A DNA stretch of 64,000 nucleotides from Anas platyrhynchos (lineage: Eukaryota > Chordata > Aves > Anseriformes > Anatidae). Under the pieces are notes generated by a model. That model was not told the origin of the DNA. It did no database searches and saw nothing but the letters and a program-made list of their open reading frames with translations. Positions 1 through 9,505 of this stretch are shown here, piece by piece (within the stretch, counting starts at the first letter, position 1; the number at the start of each line of letters is the position of its first letter). The position numbers and the translations under genes are program-made. The stretch covers positions 875,501 to 939,500 of the forward strand of contig NC_092606.1 in the NCBI RefSeq assembly GCF_047663525.1, in the 5' to 3' direction.

Positions 1-2101
1 GCTTAGCAACAGCAAAAGTCTAAAGAGTCAATGTGGTCAAAGGCCAGCCAAAAAGGATGGTGTTCTGCATGTAAGACAAGTGATACCTTATACAAATTTA
101 TAGGGTGAATAAACTATTTAGGAAATGAAGTTTTGTTGACAATCAGCAAAATTTAGGATCTTATGTACTTTTCAAAGCAAGATCTAGATGTTCTGAAGAC
201 AATAAAATACAGTGTTGTAGCTTTAAAAATAAAGTAAAGCTACCAGAATGCTACCTGTAAAATTTAAACTATTACTCAAATAATAACATCATGACCAACG
301 TCCAAAAAATTAAAAGCATTACTCCTCTGATAATAGCTTGAATCCAGCTCTACCAGAAGTTTGTACTCTGTGCCCCTTTCTGTCTCATTTTATAGGTGAC
401 TGGGAATTACATGCAGTTATGTGGAAGCTATTGAACATATTGTCTAGACAACAAAGCTAACTTTACTACCTTTAACGGTAAAATTCCTTACTCATTGGAC
501 CCAGAAGCTCAAGGTTTGCACCTTGCTGCCAAGGACTTACCCAGAGGAATGAAATCATACTGTTTCGTGCAGTATCTTAACTTTTGCAAGCAGTCCTGGA
601 AGTCTAGGAGATGCTTGTGAAACCAGACACTGTTAATATGAACAGCCAACTGGGCTCTCCATAAAATACTTAGTCCAAGATGTACTTCTGTTCAGATCTA
701 ACTCAAAAAAGCACGATGTACAACCCGACACAGTCTTCAGCTCTCAAGAATCACTTGATAAAGCAATCTGGGATTCCACCGCCAACAAATCCCAGGTTTT
801 ATCAAGTGCAGTACTTTATCAAGTGTGAAAAAAAACCTTAGAAGTCTTCATCCATTTATGTTATTAGACTACACTGACAAAGTAACTAAGAAAACTCATA
901 ATGATAAACAGGAAGAACAGAAGGAGAAAACTTTTGCTTGCTAGCCGCCAGCGTAGAATTTTAAATAACAATTCCTCATTTAAACACCATCAAGGCATGA
1001 AGATTCATGTGGAAGGAATAATTAGAACCCTACAGCTAGTTGAGAAACCAACACCTCCTGGTATCGGTTCTGTTGCTCTCATTGCTAGCATGTTTACATT
1101 TCCAGACCCACGGTGACTAATATGCTATTCTGCACTTGCTTAGCATCACTGCCATAAACTAAAGGGTAACACCGTGAGGAACGCAGGATGACTGGCAGAT
1201 ACAGAATGCAGTTAGCTGAAAAACAGGCTGCTCTTCAGCACTCCCTCAGGTAGCATTTCCCGACTACCTGAAATTTCATGATCAGAATCCATCTCTCTGA
1301 CAGACAGACAATCAGTTTGTCCAGAGAAAAAAAGCTTCCAAGACTGCATGTTAGATTGAAAAGGCTGAAATTGAGGATTCTGCATAGCATAAAGAATTAC
1401 TCACATCACTTCAATGACTGGTTTGGGAAAATCCAGATCCATTCCAATAGCATCATAACAAAGGGATCATGATAGTTAAACCATAAAACTAAATAAATAA
1501 TGCTACTTAATACAGGAGGAAAGCCAGTAAATTCTTGCACTGTCCCCATCTGGGTTGTTCCTGAACAGAACAGATGCTTTACTCTGTAGCCAAATAACTA
1601 ATTCATCTAGAGGCACTGGAGGAGATGGAACATCAAGAATTTCTGTAGTTCAGGGTAAAAGAGTGCTGGCATAGGTACATGCAGACTCAAAAGGAAAGCT
1701 AAACTGAAGAGTGAGGGATCACAGCTGCATTAGCTGTGCACTGCAGAGGTAACACCCTGGTAACAGCTTGCACTGCATTACCTAAGTTACACCTAGTTTC
1801 AGCCAACATTAATAGTCTCATCATTCTCATCTCTTATCCCTCCTCTCTGCTCGTTTTCATGCACAGACCTCCAGCACAACTGATCTTCATGCTACAGTTC
1901 AGATACAGTTTGTCATCTCCCCCAGCCCCATTTTAGATAAATTTCAACCAAAAATAATTGCACTCAAATTCACAGAACAGCATGGTTGTGAGCTAAGTAA
2001 ACAAAAAAAAAAAAACAAGTTCAGCTGTATCACGTCTTCCTCCACTCCCATAGTTAAAGGTAAAATTTCCCGTAACAGTGGGGGGGAAAAAAGTGACGTA
2101 C
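1..2101 (-). other. TNFAIP1 intron, truncated by the window edge
   Basis: Mostly AT-rich intronic sequence downstream of the fourth coding exon. I searched the minus strand for the next expected TNFAIP1 segment (NSDDHLLKNIELFDK and beyond) and saw nothing like it. The only notable structure is an inverted repeat at 752-808 with a third copy of one arm at 815-825. Confidence 0.7.
752..825. repeat. Inverted repeat (hairpin) with duplicated arm
   Basis: CACTTGATAAA (752-762) and CTGGGATT (768-775) pair with AATCCCAG (788-795) and TTTATCAAGTG (798-808). This gives 19 perfect base pairs, an asymmetric 5/2-nt internal loop and a 12-nt terminal loop. The 11-nt right arm is repeated directly at 815-825. 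Function is unknown. Confidence 0.8.
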
Positions 2102-2154
2102 CTGGTGTAAGAGTATTTGTTGTTGCTTCTATTATAGAGCAGCTTAACAACGGG
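2102..2154 (-). CDS. TNFAIP1: TNFAIP1 fourth coding exon, last one in the window
   Basis: 53 nt, residues 160-176 plus two bases of codon 177 ([17 protein letters not shown]). The acceptor is AATAG|CCC and the donor ACCAG|GTACGT. It matches the human [18 protein letters not shown] segment. The following exon was not found in the remaining 2.1 kb to the window edge. Confidence 0.95.
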
Positions 2155-4781
2155 CTATTGGGAGAGGAAGAAAAAAAAGCAGAAGAGTTAAGTTTTGTCT
2201 TTGAATAAATTTAGCAAGCATTCGGTTTCTCAGTGGATAGTTGTGGAAAAGCAGTTACTTTCATTGATGATTCTATCAGTCTTTCTTCTTCTTTTGGAGA
2301 TGTGATAATAGGGATGTTACAGACAGGTTCATACAAGTCTTTCTTGTCCTGTTTAAAAAAAGAAAAAAAGGAGAGGAAATGAACTCAAAGAGATAAATGC
2401 TAAAACTAACATCTGCTGCTGCTCTCCCTTCCAAACCCTCCAGCCATGTTCCCAGACCCTGTGATGCAAAGGAAAAGCTCTGTGTTGCCATAGGAACCAC
2501 ACAGCATTACCTTGATCTGCAACCCAGAAATACAGCTGAGAGATTTCCTATTCCCAGAAGGCAACAGTGATTGAAATATTGGGATGCAGGTGGATGTCCT
2601 TCTTAGCTATAGCAAGGACTCTGAGCTCAAGTCATATCTGGTTTAAGTGGGTTTATTATTCTACCCTTTTTTGAAGAAAAGGATAGTATGAGTTTGCAGT
2701 AGTTTTAATCAACTCAAAACACTGCGGTATGTAAGAGTATCACCCATTATGAACTGAACATTTGGCAAGAACAGCATGTCACCAAAACGGACTTCAGCCC
2801 CCTGTGATACAAAAGCAACAATCAAGAGCGTGTGGTACAGCCTGTGACTCCAGATTCCTCATGTAGCAAATTAAGGAGAGCTCAATAGCTAATAGGAAAG
2901 CTTTAGAACATTTTGTTTTTAGACAAAACATTTTAAATTCCAAACCAAAAGGAAAATTGTCAGCGAACCTTTGCATTTATTTCAGCGGATACAAGAAGCA
3001 TATTGAACATAATGAGAGATTTTTGTCGTGCAAAAAATATCATTAATCTTAAGATTATGAAATAATATCTATTATATCTGGGCTAACCTTATTAAAAAAC
3101 TGGCAAAACAAGCTGATTTCAGTCAGCTGAACTTGAACTTCTAGAGACTAGTGAAGTGAATAAAGCCAACGTGGGCTTACGTATCTGCAATGCCTAGTAA
3201 TAAAAGAATAGAAAGCAAAGTCCTTAAAGTAATGAGTGCTTACCAGATCAATCTTTTTCTCCATTAAGATTTAAACTTAGAAAAAACATGAAGTTACTTG
3301 AACGGGTGCTGCTTATAAGCATTATCTAATCGGAAGCAACATAACTTGCAGGACTTTTAGACAAATCCCATAAGATCTTTTAAAACACACATTCAAAACA
3401 GCCATGTTTATTCTAAAGATCTCACTTGACTCTGCTGTTTCATTTTTGCTACGTTACTTTGTCTATCTACAACTGGATGCATCTCTAAGGCCATGAAACT
3501 CTCGTGTTGTCTACAGGAATTTTTATAAGCAATGCACACACCAAAAATTTTACAGGCTACTTCTACTTCTACTTCTTACCTGCAGGGCTGCCTGGCACAT
3601 GTCCACTAAGCCTTGAATGAGATAATACTTGGCTTCTGCCATCAGCTCTTTGATCTCCTGCCTGTGTTTTGGAAGTGCAATTGCGTCATCTCGGAGATAG
3701 TTTAAAATTGTTCCAAAGTGCTTCCCACAGCGGTCTATAAGGATCCAACCTGAAAAATAACCATCAAGACATTTCAATGACCTCAACACTAGGAGGCAAG
3801 AAAAAGCTGCTCAGAAAGGTTGAATAAGTGCTTCCTGAACTCCACGATATTCTTCCCATTTCGTTCAGTGGAAGTCTTTATTGACTTTCAGCAAATTGAA
3901 GTTGGTTACAGAACAGAACCCAACTGTGGAACCATTCTTTTGGTACCTCCTATGTTCTCACTACTTGCCAGCATGCCAGAAGAAGAGCCTCAAACTAGAA
4001 CTACTTAGCTTGCTATCACTAGGCATTAAAACAATGCAGCAGGCCCATGACCATCGATCAGGCAGTGTGCTGCTGGACCAAGGTTATTTTCTGTGCTTCA
4101 TCTTTTCTGTATTATGTTTTGATTAAAGGAGTGGACCTTTACAACTACCAAATGAAGTCATTAGTTTACATCTATTTAACTGGCTGACTGAGCATTTCAA
4201 GCCTTAAAAGCAATATTTATTGTTAGCTAGGTTGCTAGTTCTATTTAGACACTTGTATTCCTAGCAAAATGGAGGTGTGCTGTGTTTGGGAATAGATGTA
4301 AGAACTGTTGCTACAGTGTAATGCTGAGCAATTCAAAACTTACCAGTAAGAAAACCAAGGAACGACTACAATAGAGAACTCAAGAACGTTTGCAACAAAT
4401 TAGACTGGGTCTAAGTTTTGCGGCCTAATTAGAAGGATTTGGCAGTTTTCCCACCATATCTTTTCCTGCTCAGAGTTAAAGAGAAGTGTTCCAAAGATGC
4501 TAAAAGGTAGGCTAGCCCAAAAAAAACCGCTGTAAAAACCCATTGTTCTAGTTTCCAAACAGAAGGAAAGAACGGGACAGGGGTAGATCAGTAGAGAGCA
4601 GAGGAGGGATGCAGCACAGGAAACAGCAGTAGACAGTTTTTGCAGTTCCAAACATCCCTGAAGTGACGCTCGCTAGCAAACAGGATGTCTGACTTTCTGG
4701 CAAACAATAGCAGTGGAGGACATACGTAGGCAGAGGTCTTAATACAGTGCCAAATCCTTTTCCATAGCGTGGAAGGCAGGC

Positions 4782-4817
<36 letters not shown>

Positions 4818-5833
4818 TATATATTTGGGGACCTAAGCATAGAAGACAACATTGGGAAGACGGCTAACCCACCGCTAGTCTCCAGCTGCAGCTGTCTGAA
4901 GACGAGCAGAAGAGCTTTCACCGATGAGCATTTGGAAACCACTAGAGGCTAAATACTTGGCATCTTCTCTGAACTTCCCCACAGTGCCCTGATTCCTAAG
5001 GTACCATTTTTACCTGAAGTACTGTGGAGCGGGAAGTTAAAATATTCATATCCACTGCTGACAAATACTACTTCTCTTAATTGTCCTACTCTCTATTATG
5101 AATTTTTCTGCTGCCAATACTCGGTATCCAGCAGGAGTTAACATAATACTTGCCTGATGGCCAAATACCACTGCAACATTGTCAGCCACAAGCAGAACAT
5201 GCTGCTGGGAAGGGTAAAAAAAAAAAAGTCTTCAACACAGCAAGCAAGGCTGTCCTGAGTTTTAATGCTGAAAACTGAATCTCCCCTCCCTACAGACATT
5301 TCGATTAATGCCACTGCACAACACCACGTAAATGACAACCCACATGCTGTCTGTTCAGTCCTGATAACAACATCAACAATCTGCATACCAACTGCGATTG
5401 CAGGAAAGAGAACCAGTCCTTCCGCTCGTTAATTTTAGTAATGAAAGAACACGTTTTTATAACGCACAGAGGATCGTTACAGCCAATGGGATGTGGCCAC
5501 CTAATGTTCCACGTTATTTTTGGAATACATCTTTCACAGGGCATAGTCTTAACATATCTGAAAAACAAAACCCAGTTGTTTTACAGAACTCTCAGTAACA
5601 GAAGACATTCCTGTACCTTCCTTGTCCGTGAGCACTTCCATTCTGCCGCTGAACATGGCCTTCAGCATCGTGTCGTGCCTGGTCAGTACCTGCACTGTAG
5701 TGTAGTACAAGGAGCCCCCGACGTTTAGCCGCACGTACTTGTTACCGAGGCTGCCTCCTTTGAAGCTGCAAGCTTTGGGCTTGGGCCCTGCAGCTGGACA
5801 AAGGGTGGTGGTTAGACACGTGTCCCCCGACAT
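2102..5833 (-). CDS. TNFAIP1: TNFAIP1 (BACURD2), 5' part of the gene; coding span inside the window
   Basis: Four coding exons on the minus strand (5833-5617, 3749-3580, 2348-2259, 2154-2102) join in phase to give residues 1-177 of a protein of about 316 aa in human. The family is a BTB/POZ adaptor that bridges CUL3 ubiquitin ligase to substrates such as RHOA. Seen here: Met start (MSGDTCL), the BTB fold opening with [10 protein letters not shown] near residues 31-40, [17 protein letters not shown] at about 51-67, and the segment after the BTB domain containing CNIPIIT. Residues match the human protein closely throughout. The start is the first ATG in frame in its exon, with G at -3. The last coding exons, encoding about 140 C-terminal residues, are not in 1-2101 and must lie left of the window. 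IFT20 is the divergent neighbour. Family function is known; orthology is inferred from sequence and synteny. Confidence 0.96.
2259..2348 (-). CDS. TNFAIP1: TNFAIP1 third coding exon
   Basis: 90 nt, exactly 30 codons, residues 130-159 ([20 protein letters not shown], ending in ESSMK). The acceptor is TTTAAACAG|GAC and the donor ATGAAA|GTAACT. It corresponds to the human [16 protein letters not shown] segment after the BTB domain. Confidence 0.95.
2349..3579 (-). other. TNFAIP1 intron between coding exons 2 and 3
   Basis: AT-rich sequence with no recognisable exon, RNA gene or transposon. Confidence 0.75.
3580..3749 (-). CDS. TNFAIP1: TNFAIP1 second coding exon
   Basis: 170 nt, residues 73-129 (phase 1 in, phase 0 out). 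The acceptor is TTTTTCAG|GT and the donor CTGCAG|GTAAGA. It encodes the C-terminal half of the BTB domain ([20 protein letters not shown], then [18 protein letters not shown]), nearly identical to human. This part contributes to CUL3 contact and oligomerisation in the family. Confidence 0.98.
3750..5616 (-). other. TNFAIP1 intron between coding exons 1 and 2
   Basis: Intronic sequence. The only clear structure is an A-run followed by an (AT)n tract at about 4782-4826. Short open frames here show no family resemblance. Confidence 0.75.
4782..4826. repeat. Poly(A) plus (AT)n simple repeat
   Basis: About 18 A residues are followed by an AT dinucleotide run with one interruption. It is a low-complexity tract inside a TNFAIP1 intron and is probably length-variable. 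Confidence 0.85.
5617..5833 (-). CDS. TNFAIP1: TNFAIP1 first coding exon
   Basis: 217 nt encode residues 1-72 plus one base. ATG is at 5833-5831. The donor is GAAG|GTACAG at 5617/5616. The same exon continues upstream as 5' UTR to an acceptor at 5958. It carries the N-terminal BTB segment ([10 protein letters not shown], then MLKAMFSGR). A Thr-rich insertion, LTTTLC, near residues 7-12 distinguishes it from the human N terminus. Confidence 0.97.
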
Positions 5834-5958
5834 CTCCTTCTGTAGGTAGATGACAACCCTGCAGAGCGTGGGCTTGATGGACTCCGCCGTGATTGGTGAC
5901 GAGTCACAAGTCACTGGGCGAGGACGGTGAGGCCACAACGGTCACGGCCACCGGAGCC
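5834..5958 (-). other. TNFAIP1: TNFAIP1 5' UTR part of the first coding exon
   Basis: Minus-strand sequence directly upstream of the TNFAIP1 ATG. It begins after a good acceptor (GTGTTTCAG|GGCTCC, exon edge 5958). No ATG in frame with the CDS occurs in it, although the frame stays open. It implies at least one more upstream noncoding exon, for which the CpG-island donor at 7604/7603 is a candidate. Confidence 0.75.
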
Positions 5959-7603
5959 CTGAAACACAAACGTAAGATCAACACAGAAGCCCACAACTTC
6001 CATGAAGAAACAGAACCATGAAGTCCATGTTAAAGAAGAGACAAATTCAGGAGACTCCTAAACACACATCCACACAGATTCTGACAAAACAAGATCTAGG
6101 CGTTTTTCAAACAGCTCGCACAGCGCTGCGGTGGCTGCTCAGCACCACGCAGCCAAGTTACGACCACATCACTGTGAGCAAGGTCAGGGTAACTTGTCTG
6201 GACTTCCTGTTGTTCAGGCTCCAGCCAACACCACAATCAGCACACAATACTGCAGCCCAAGCTGACATGCTGGATGGAATTCAGCTCCCTCTCAACTTCC
6301 TGAAAGAACGTAGCTTTTTTGTGCAGATCTGAAGCAGGATGGAAGAACTCATGGCAGTGCCTTAAGCACTTCTGATATCCGCTGCAGCTGAACTGCAGGC
6401 ATTTACAGAGCCTGCAGCAGCCTCTTCCTCAAACGCCTTGCCAGTGAAACTCTCCAATACAACTTTCTGTTTCCTGACAACTCCTTTCATTCAAAGCTTT
6501 TTTCCTCTATCCCGGAAAACCAGTCAATGTAATTTTATTTTTTTATTATTATTTTTAGGCCCATCCCACCCTCAAAGTATGGCCACTATTTGGAATATCT
6601 GTTTCAGTTAAAAGCCATATATTCACTGCTTCTGTCTCTCCTCTGTCTCACTACACTTATCGTTCCATCACAGATGAGCTCAGGCTGGAAACAAACAGAA
6701 TAAAATTCAGCCTAACAGGTGGGATCTGAAGTTCTTTAATTGGGAAAGTAAAAATACAACCTCCTCCCTCATCTATTCTTCTTTTTAATAACTCTTGTTC
6801 TCAAAAGCATTTTGCTGTTTCTTTGTTTTTTGTTAAAACTATTTCAGACTACAAATATTTCCTCCCTTCTCTGTTCCACGACCGTAGGACATGAGTAATC
6901 TTTTATAAATAAATATAATAACCTGCACATTTGCAAATCTGCTAAGGATGTTACTGTTCTTCCCGCATCCTTCTTCCTTCTCACCCCACCTCAGCTTTCG
7001 GTGTGGAACAAACCCCGCAACTCGCTACCATCCGTACAGCAAGTTATTTACCAGCTTCAGGTGTATCTTCAAATTGCAAGAGATCTTAATAACTACTGAC
7101 CATGGAACAGTATCTAAAACAGCATTATTCTGCAACTCCCCATTCCGTTACTGTAACGAAGCAAACACTCCGGACAAAACGCGTCCTGTAACAAGCAACA
7201 GACACCGAGCAGAGCACCCGGACACTGACAGCACCAATTGTAGCACCACACGAGGACAGTTTGTCTGTAAATGCTTTCACCGGGCTCCCGCTAGCTGTGA
7301 CCGAGCACACCGACCGCAGCCGCAGGCTCCGTCCTGCCGCCGACCAGGCGAGGCTTTGCCCGGTCACCCCCAGCGGGCCTGCAGCAGGGAGCCGAGGCCG
7401 GCAGCGCTGTGCGGGGAGCCCCCCCCGCGGCACCCGCGGCACCTGCGACAGGCGGACACCGAGAGGGGCTCAACACCCGGCAGCGCTCCGGGGCCCGCGG
7501 GCAGGGAGCGCTCCGAGCGCCGCCGCCGCCTCCCCGCCGCGCTGAGGGGGCCCCGCCGGGCCCGGCCCCGCTCCCGCTCCCGCTCCCGGGCCCCGCCGCT
7601 CAC
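5959..7603 (-). other. TNFAIP1 5' intron (inferred)
   Basis: Inferred from the acceptor at 5958 and the candidate donor GCGG|GTGAGC at 7604/7603. GC content rises sharply from about 7290 into the CpG island. No coding exon is recognised. The long open frames near 7.0-7.6 kb are GC-rich artefacts. Confidence 0.55.
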
Positions 7604-7740
7604 CCGCCCGCGGCCGCCCCGCGCCGCGCCCCGCTCAGTTCCGCCGGCGGCCCGGAAACGCGTCCGGGCCCGGCCCCGGCCCCGCCACCGCCCCCAGCTC
7701 CCGGCGGGCCCCGCGGCCACCGCGCGCTGCGGCCGTGGCA

Positions 7741-7800
7741 GCCGGGGCCGGGAGGGGGCCGGGAGGGGGCCGGGAGGGGCCGGGGGGGGCCCGGCGGGGC
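7741..7800 (+). repeat. G-rich tandem GGCCGGGAGG repeat at the IFT20 start
   Basis: About four degenerate copies of a GGCCGGGAGG unit with repeated runs of three to eight G, ending one base before the IFT20 ATG. It is likely 5' UTR of IFT20 on the plus strand and has the sequence make-up for G-quadruplex formation. Confidence 0.8.
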
Positions 7801-7801
7801 C

Positions 7802-7928
7802 ATGGCGCAGGCGGCGCTGGGCGCGGCGGGGCTGCACTTCGACGAGCTGAACAAGCTGCGCGTCCTGCAGCCCGAGGTGGCGCAGCAGACGGCGCAGCTC
7901 CGCGAGGAGTGCAAGGCCTTCGTGGACA
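7802..7928 (+). CDS. IFT20: IFT20 coding exon 1
   Basis: 127 nt, residues 1-42 plus one base. The donor is GGACA|GTAAGT. Codons are very GC-rich because the exon lies in the CpG island. Confidence 0.97.
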
Positions 7929-9146
7929 GTAAGTGCCCCCCCACCCCCCTCAACCCTCCCCCCGGCACCCTGCGGCGCCGCGCTCCCCTCACGGCCCTGC
8001 CCTGTCCCCGGCAGGGATCGCGGAGTTCCAGAAGACGGTGGGCGGCCTGATCGAGCTGGTGGACCAGCTGGCCAAGGCTGCGGAAAGCGAGAAGATGAAG
8101 GTGAGCAGAGGAGGGCACCGGGCGGGCACCGCGGCCTGAGGGGCGCTGAGGGGAACGCCCGGAGGCCCGGCGGGTACCGCGGCACGGCCCCAACAGCCCC
8201 GCTGTGCCCCCATTGCTTCGTTCTGTATTTCTACGTGGCACCAAGCGGTATCTCTCTCCTCGTGTTACTGTGGAAGCAGAAATGAGGTCTCCAATGCCTC
8301 GATCTGCCCAACCACCACAGGGACTGCCTGCCTGCTCCGCCTGCGTTTATCATTAAGATGCCCCGTTTTTTGCTAGCGTGGCTGAAACGCTTCAGAATCA
8401 ACCTGCTGGTAGTGAAAGGGGTTAAAAAAAAAATCTGTGTACAACAACATCACTGAACGTCTGTTTTGATAGGCCATTGGCGCACGAAACTTGCTGAAGT
8501 CTATAGCAAAGCAGAGAGAAGCTCAGGAGCAGCAACTGCAGGCTCTAATAGCTGAGAAAAAGATGCAGTTGGAAAGGTGAGCTTTCTATTAAATACTTCT
8601 TAGGCATTGATTTAACGGCTTGAAAAGAAAGCAGTGTAATACATGAGAAATGGCTCAGTTCCACAGACTGGAAAGTTGTTCTTGCTGTCTGTGCTTGGCT
8701 GCAGGACGCTGTCTGAAAAGGGCCTGTCTGCAGCTAAGGGGCGTCCTGCACAGAGCACACACGGAACGAAGCAGGGCTGTTTGTATGGTGAACATCAGGC
8801 CCTGACTGCCACTTACTGAGAGTTCATTTCTAATTGATGTGTACAGCTAAAAGAACAAAGGTGGCCTGAGCTCATGAAGAAATGAATAAAAGTAACAGAG
8901 TGCCACATGTCTGACTTCTAAAGACAGTTTAGAACTGCAGAGTCTTAATTCATGCTGCCATTGCTTTAACGATGACTTACATGCCTAGCCTAAGCTTCCT
9001 TTACCTCAGACAAATGGGCGTTGTGCTAAACCATCAGCTGGTAACCTTTTATATTCTCTTTCAGGTACCGAATAGAGTATGAGACTCTGTGTAAGATTGA
9101 AGCGGACCAGAATGAATTCATTGACCAATTCATTTTTCAGAAATAG
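7802..9146 (+). CDS. IFT20: IFT20, intraflagellar transport protein 20 (complete, 4 exons)
   Basis: Exons 7802-7928, 8015-8100, 8473-8576 and 9065-9146 join in phase to 399 nt, giving 132 aa, the same length as the human protein. IFT20 is a small, largely coiled-coil IFT-B subunit. Uniquely in the complex it also sits at the Golgi and sorts membrane cargo toward the cilium. Seen here: N-terminal [13 protein letters not shown], the middle [12 protein letters not shown], the helical [20 protein letters not shown] and the C-terminal [11 protein letters not shown], all close to human. The start lies in a strong context (GCCATGG) inside the CpG island. Differences cluster in the first ten residues and in the Gln/Ala-rich part of exon 1. 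Neighbours are TNFAIP1 (divergent, shared promoter) and TMEM97 (convergent). Confidence 0.98.
8015..8100 (+). CDS. IFT20: IFT20 coding exon 2
   Basis: 86 nt, residues 43-71. The acceptor is CCCCGGCAG|GG and the donor ATGAAG|GTGAGC. It encodes [20 protein letters not shown] and the KMK end. The preceding intron is only 86 bp. Confidence 0.97.
8473..8576 (+). CDS. IFT20: IFT20 coding exon 3
   Basis: 104 nt, residues 72-105 plus two bases. The acceptor is TTGATAG|GCC and the donor GAAAG|GTGAGC. It encodes the coiled-coil core ([18 protein letters not shown] onward). Confidence 0.97.
9065..9146 (+). CDS. IFT20: IFT20 coding exon 4 with stop
   Basis: 82 nt completing residue 106 and ending at TAG 9144-9146. 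The acceptor is CTCTTTCAG|GT. It encodes [20 protein letters not shown] and QFIFQK. Confidence 0.97.
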
Positions 9147-9505
9147 AAGACTTTAAGATTAAAAAACAAACAAAAAAAACCACCTAATTTGGAGCATTCC
9201 AGAATCTTGGGAATTTCAAAAATATGCAATTTTTCACTGTGTATGAATGAATAGATGGTTTGTACAAATGAAAGTGTCTCTTAACACAGTGTGAAATACA
9301 CTAAAAGTGGCAATAAGGAGGGCTTTCTAACAGATGTAAAGACTGTTCTGTCCTTTAATTTTTATAAAAATTTTTGTACAGTTAATATTTCAAATTATAG
9401 TTGAATTAATACTACTTCTACTGTTCCTATGTTAATGTCTCACTTTTTGAAGTGTACAGCTCTTTCAAAGAAATTGAGAAATAAATTATTGTTTTTGGAC
9501 TTTCT
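9147..9505 (+). other. IFT20: IFT20 3' UTR
   Basis: AT-rich sequence after the IFT20 stop, ending about 20 nt past the AATAAA at 9480-9485. The length of about 350 nt fits the compact mRNA of this gene in mammals. The exact cleavage site is inferred. Confidence 0.7.
9480..9485 (+). terminator. Polyadenylation signal AATAAA of IFT20
   Basis: Canonical hexamer 334 nt after the stop, followed within 10-25 nt by a T/G-rich stretch suitable as a downstream element. A second AATAAA at 10065-10070 could serve a longer isoform. Confidence 0.75.

Larger units (their letters stand above)
7290..8200. promoter_or_regulatory. CpG-island bidirectional promoter of TNFAIP1 (-) and IFT20 (+)
   Basis: Extremely CpG- and GC-rich block covering the IFT20 start exon and the candidate first noncoding exon of TNFAIP1. 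The candidate TNFAIP1 donor (7603) and the IFT20 ATG (7802) are only 198 bp apart, so both transcription starts must sit in a very short interval. An ETS-like CCGGAA occurs near 7652, and the GGCCGGGAGG tandem lies just before the IFT20 ATG. Head-to-head arrangement of these two genes is also seen in human. Confidence 0.8.

Noticed and set aside
1003-1107. Minus-strand translation contains GNVN and PIPGGVG, reminiscent of the MTHFD family signature GDVD...PVPGGVGP.
   Set aside because: Spacing between the two blocks is wrong, no other MTHFD blocks are found in the flanks, and stops occur nearby. Most likely coincidence. A protein search of this frame could settle it.
5834-5938. In-frame open extension upstream of the TNFAIP1 ATG (35 codons).
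   Set aside because: It contains no ATG, and human TNFAIP1 starts at the MSGDTCL methionine, so the extension is 5' UTR.
6948-7850. 300-codon plus-strand open frame running into the IFT20 start.
   Set aside because: Its length comes from the CpG island, where stop codons are rare. Its second half is Arg/Pro/Ala-rich low complexity and it overlaps real IFT20 in another frame.
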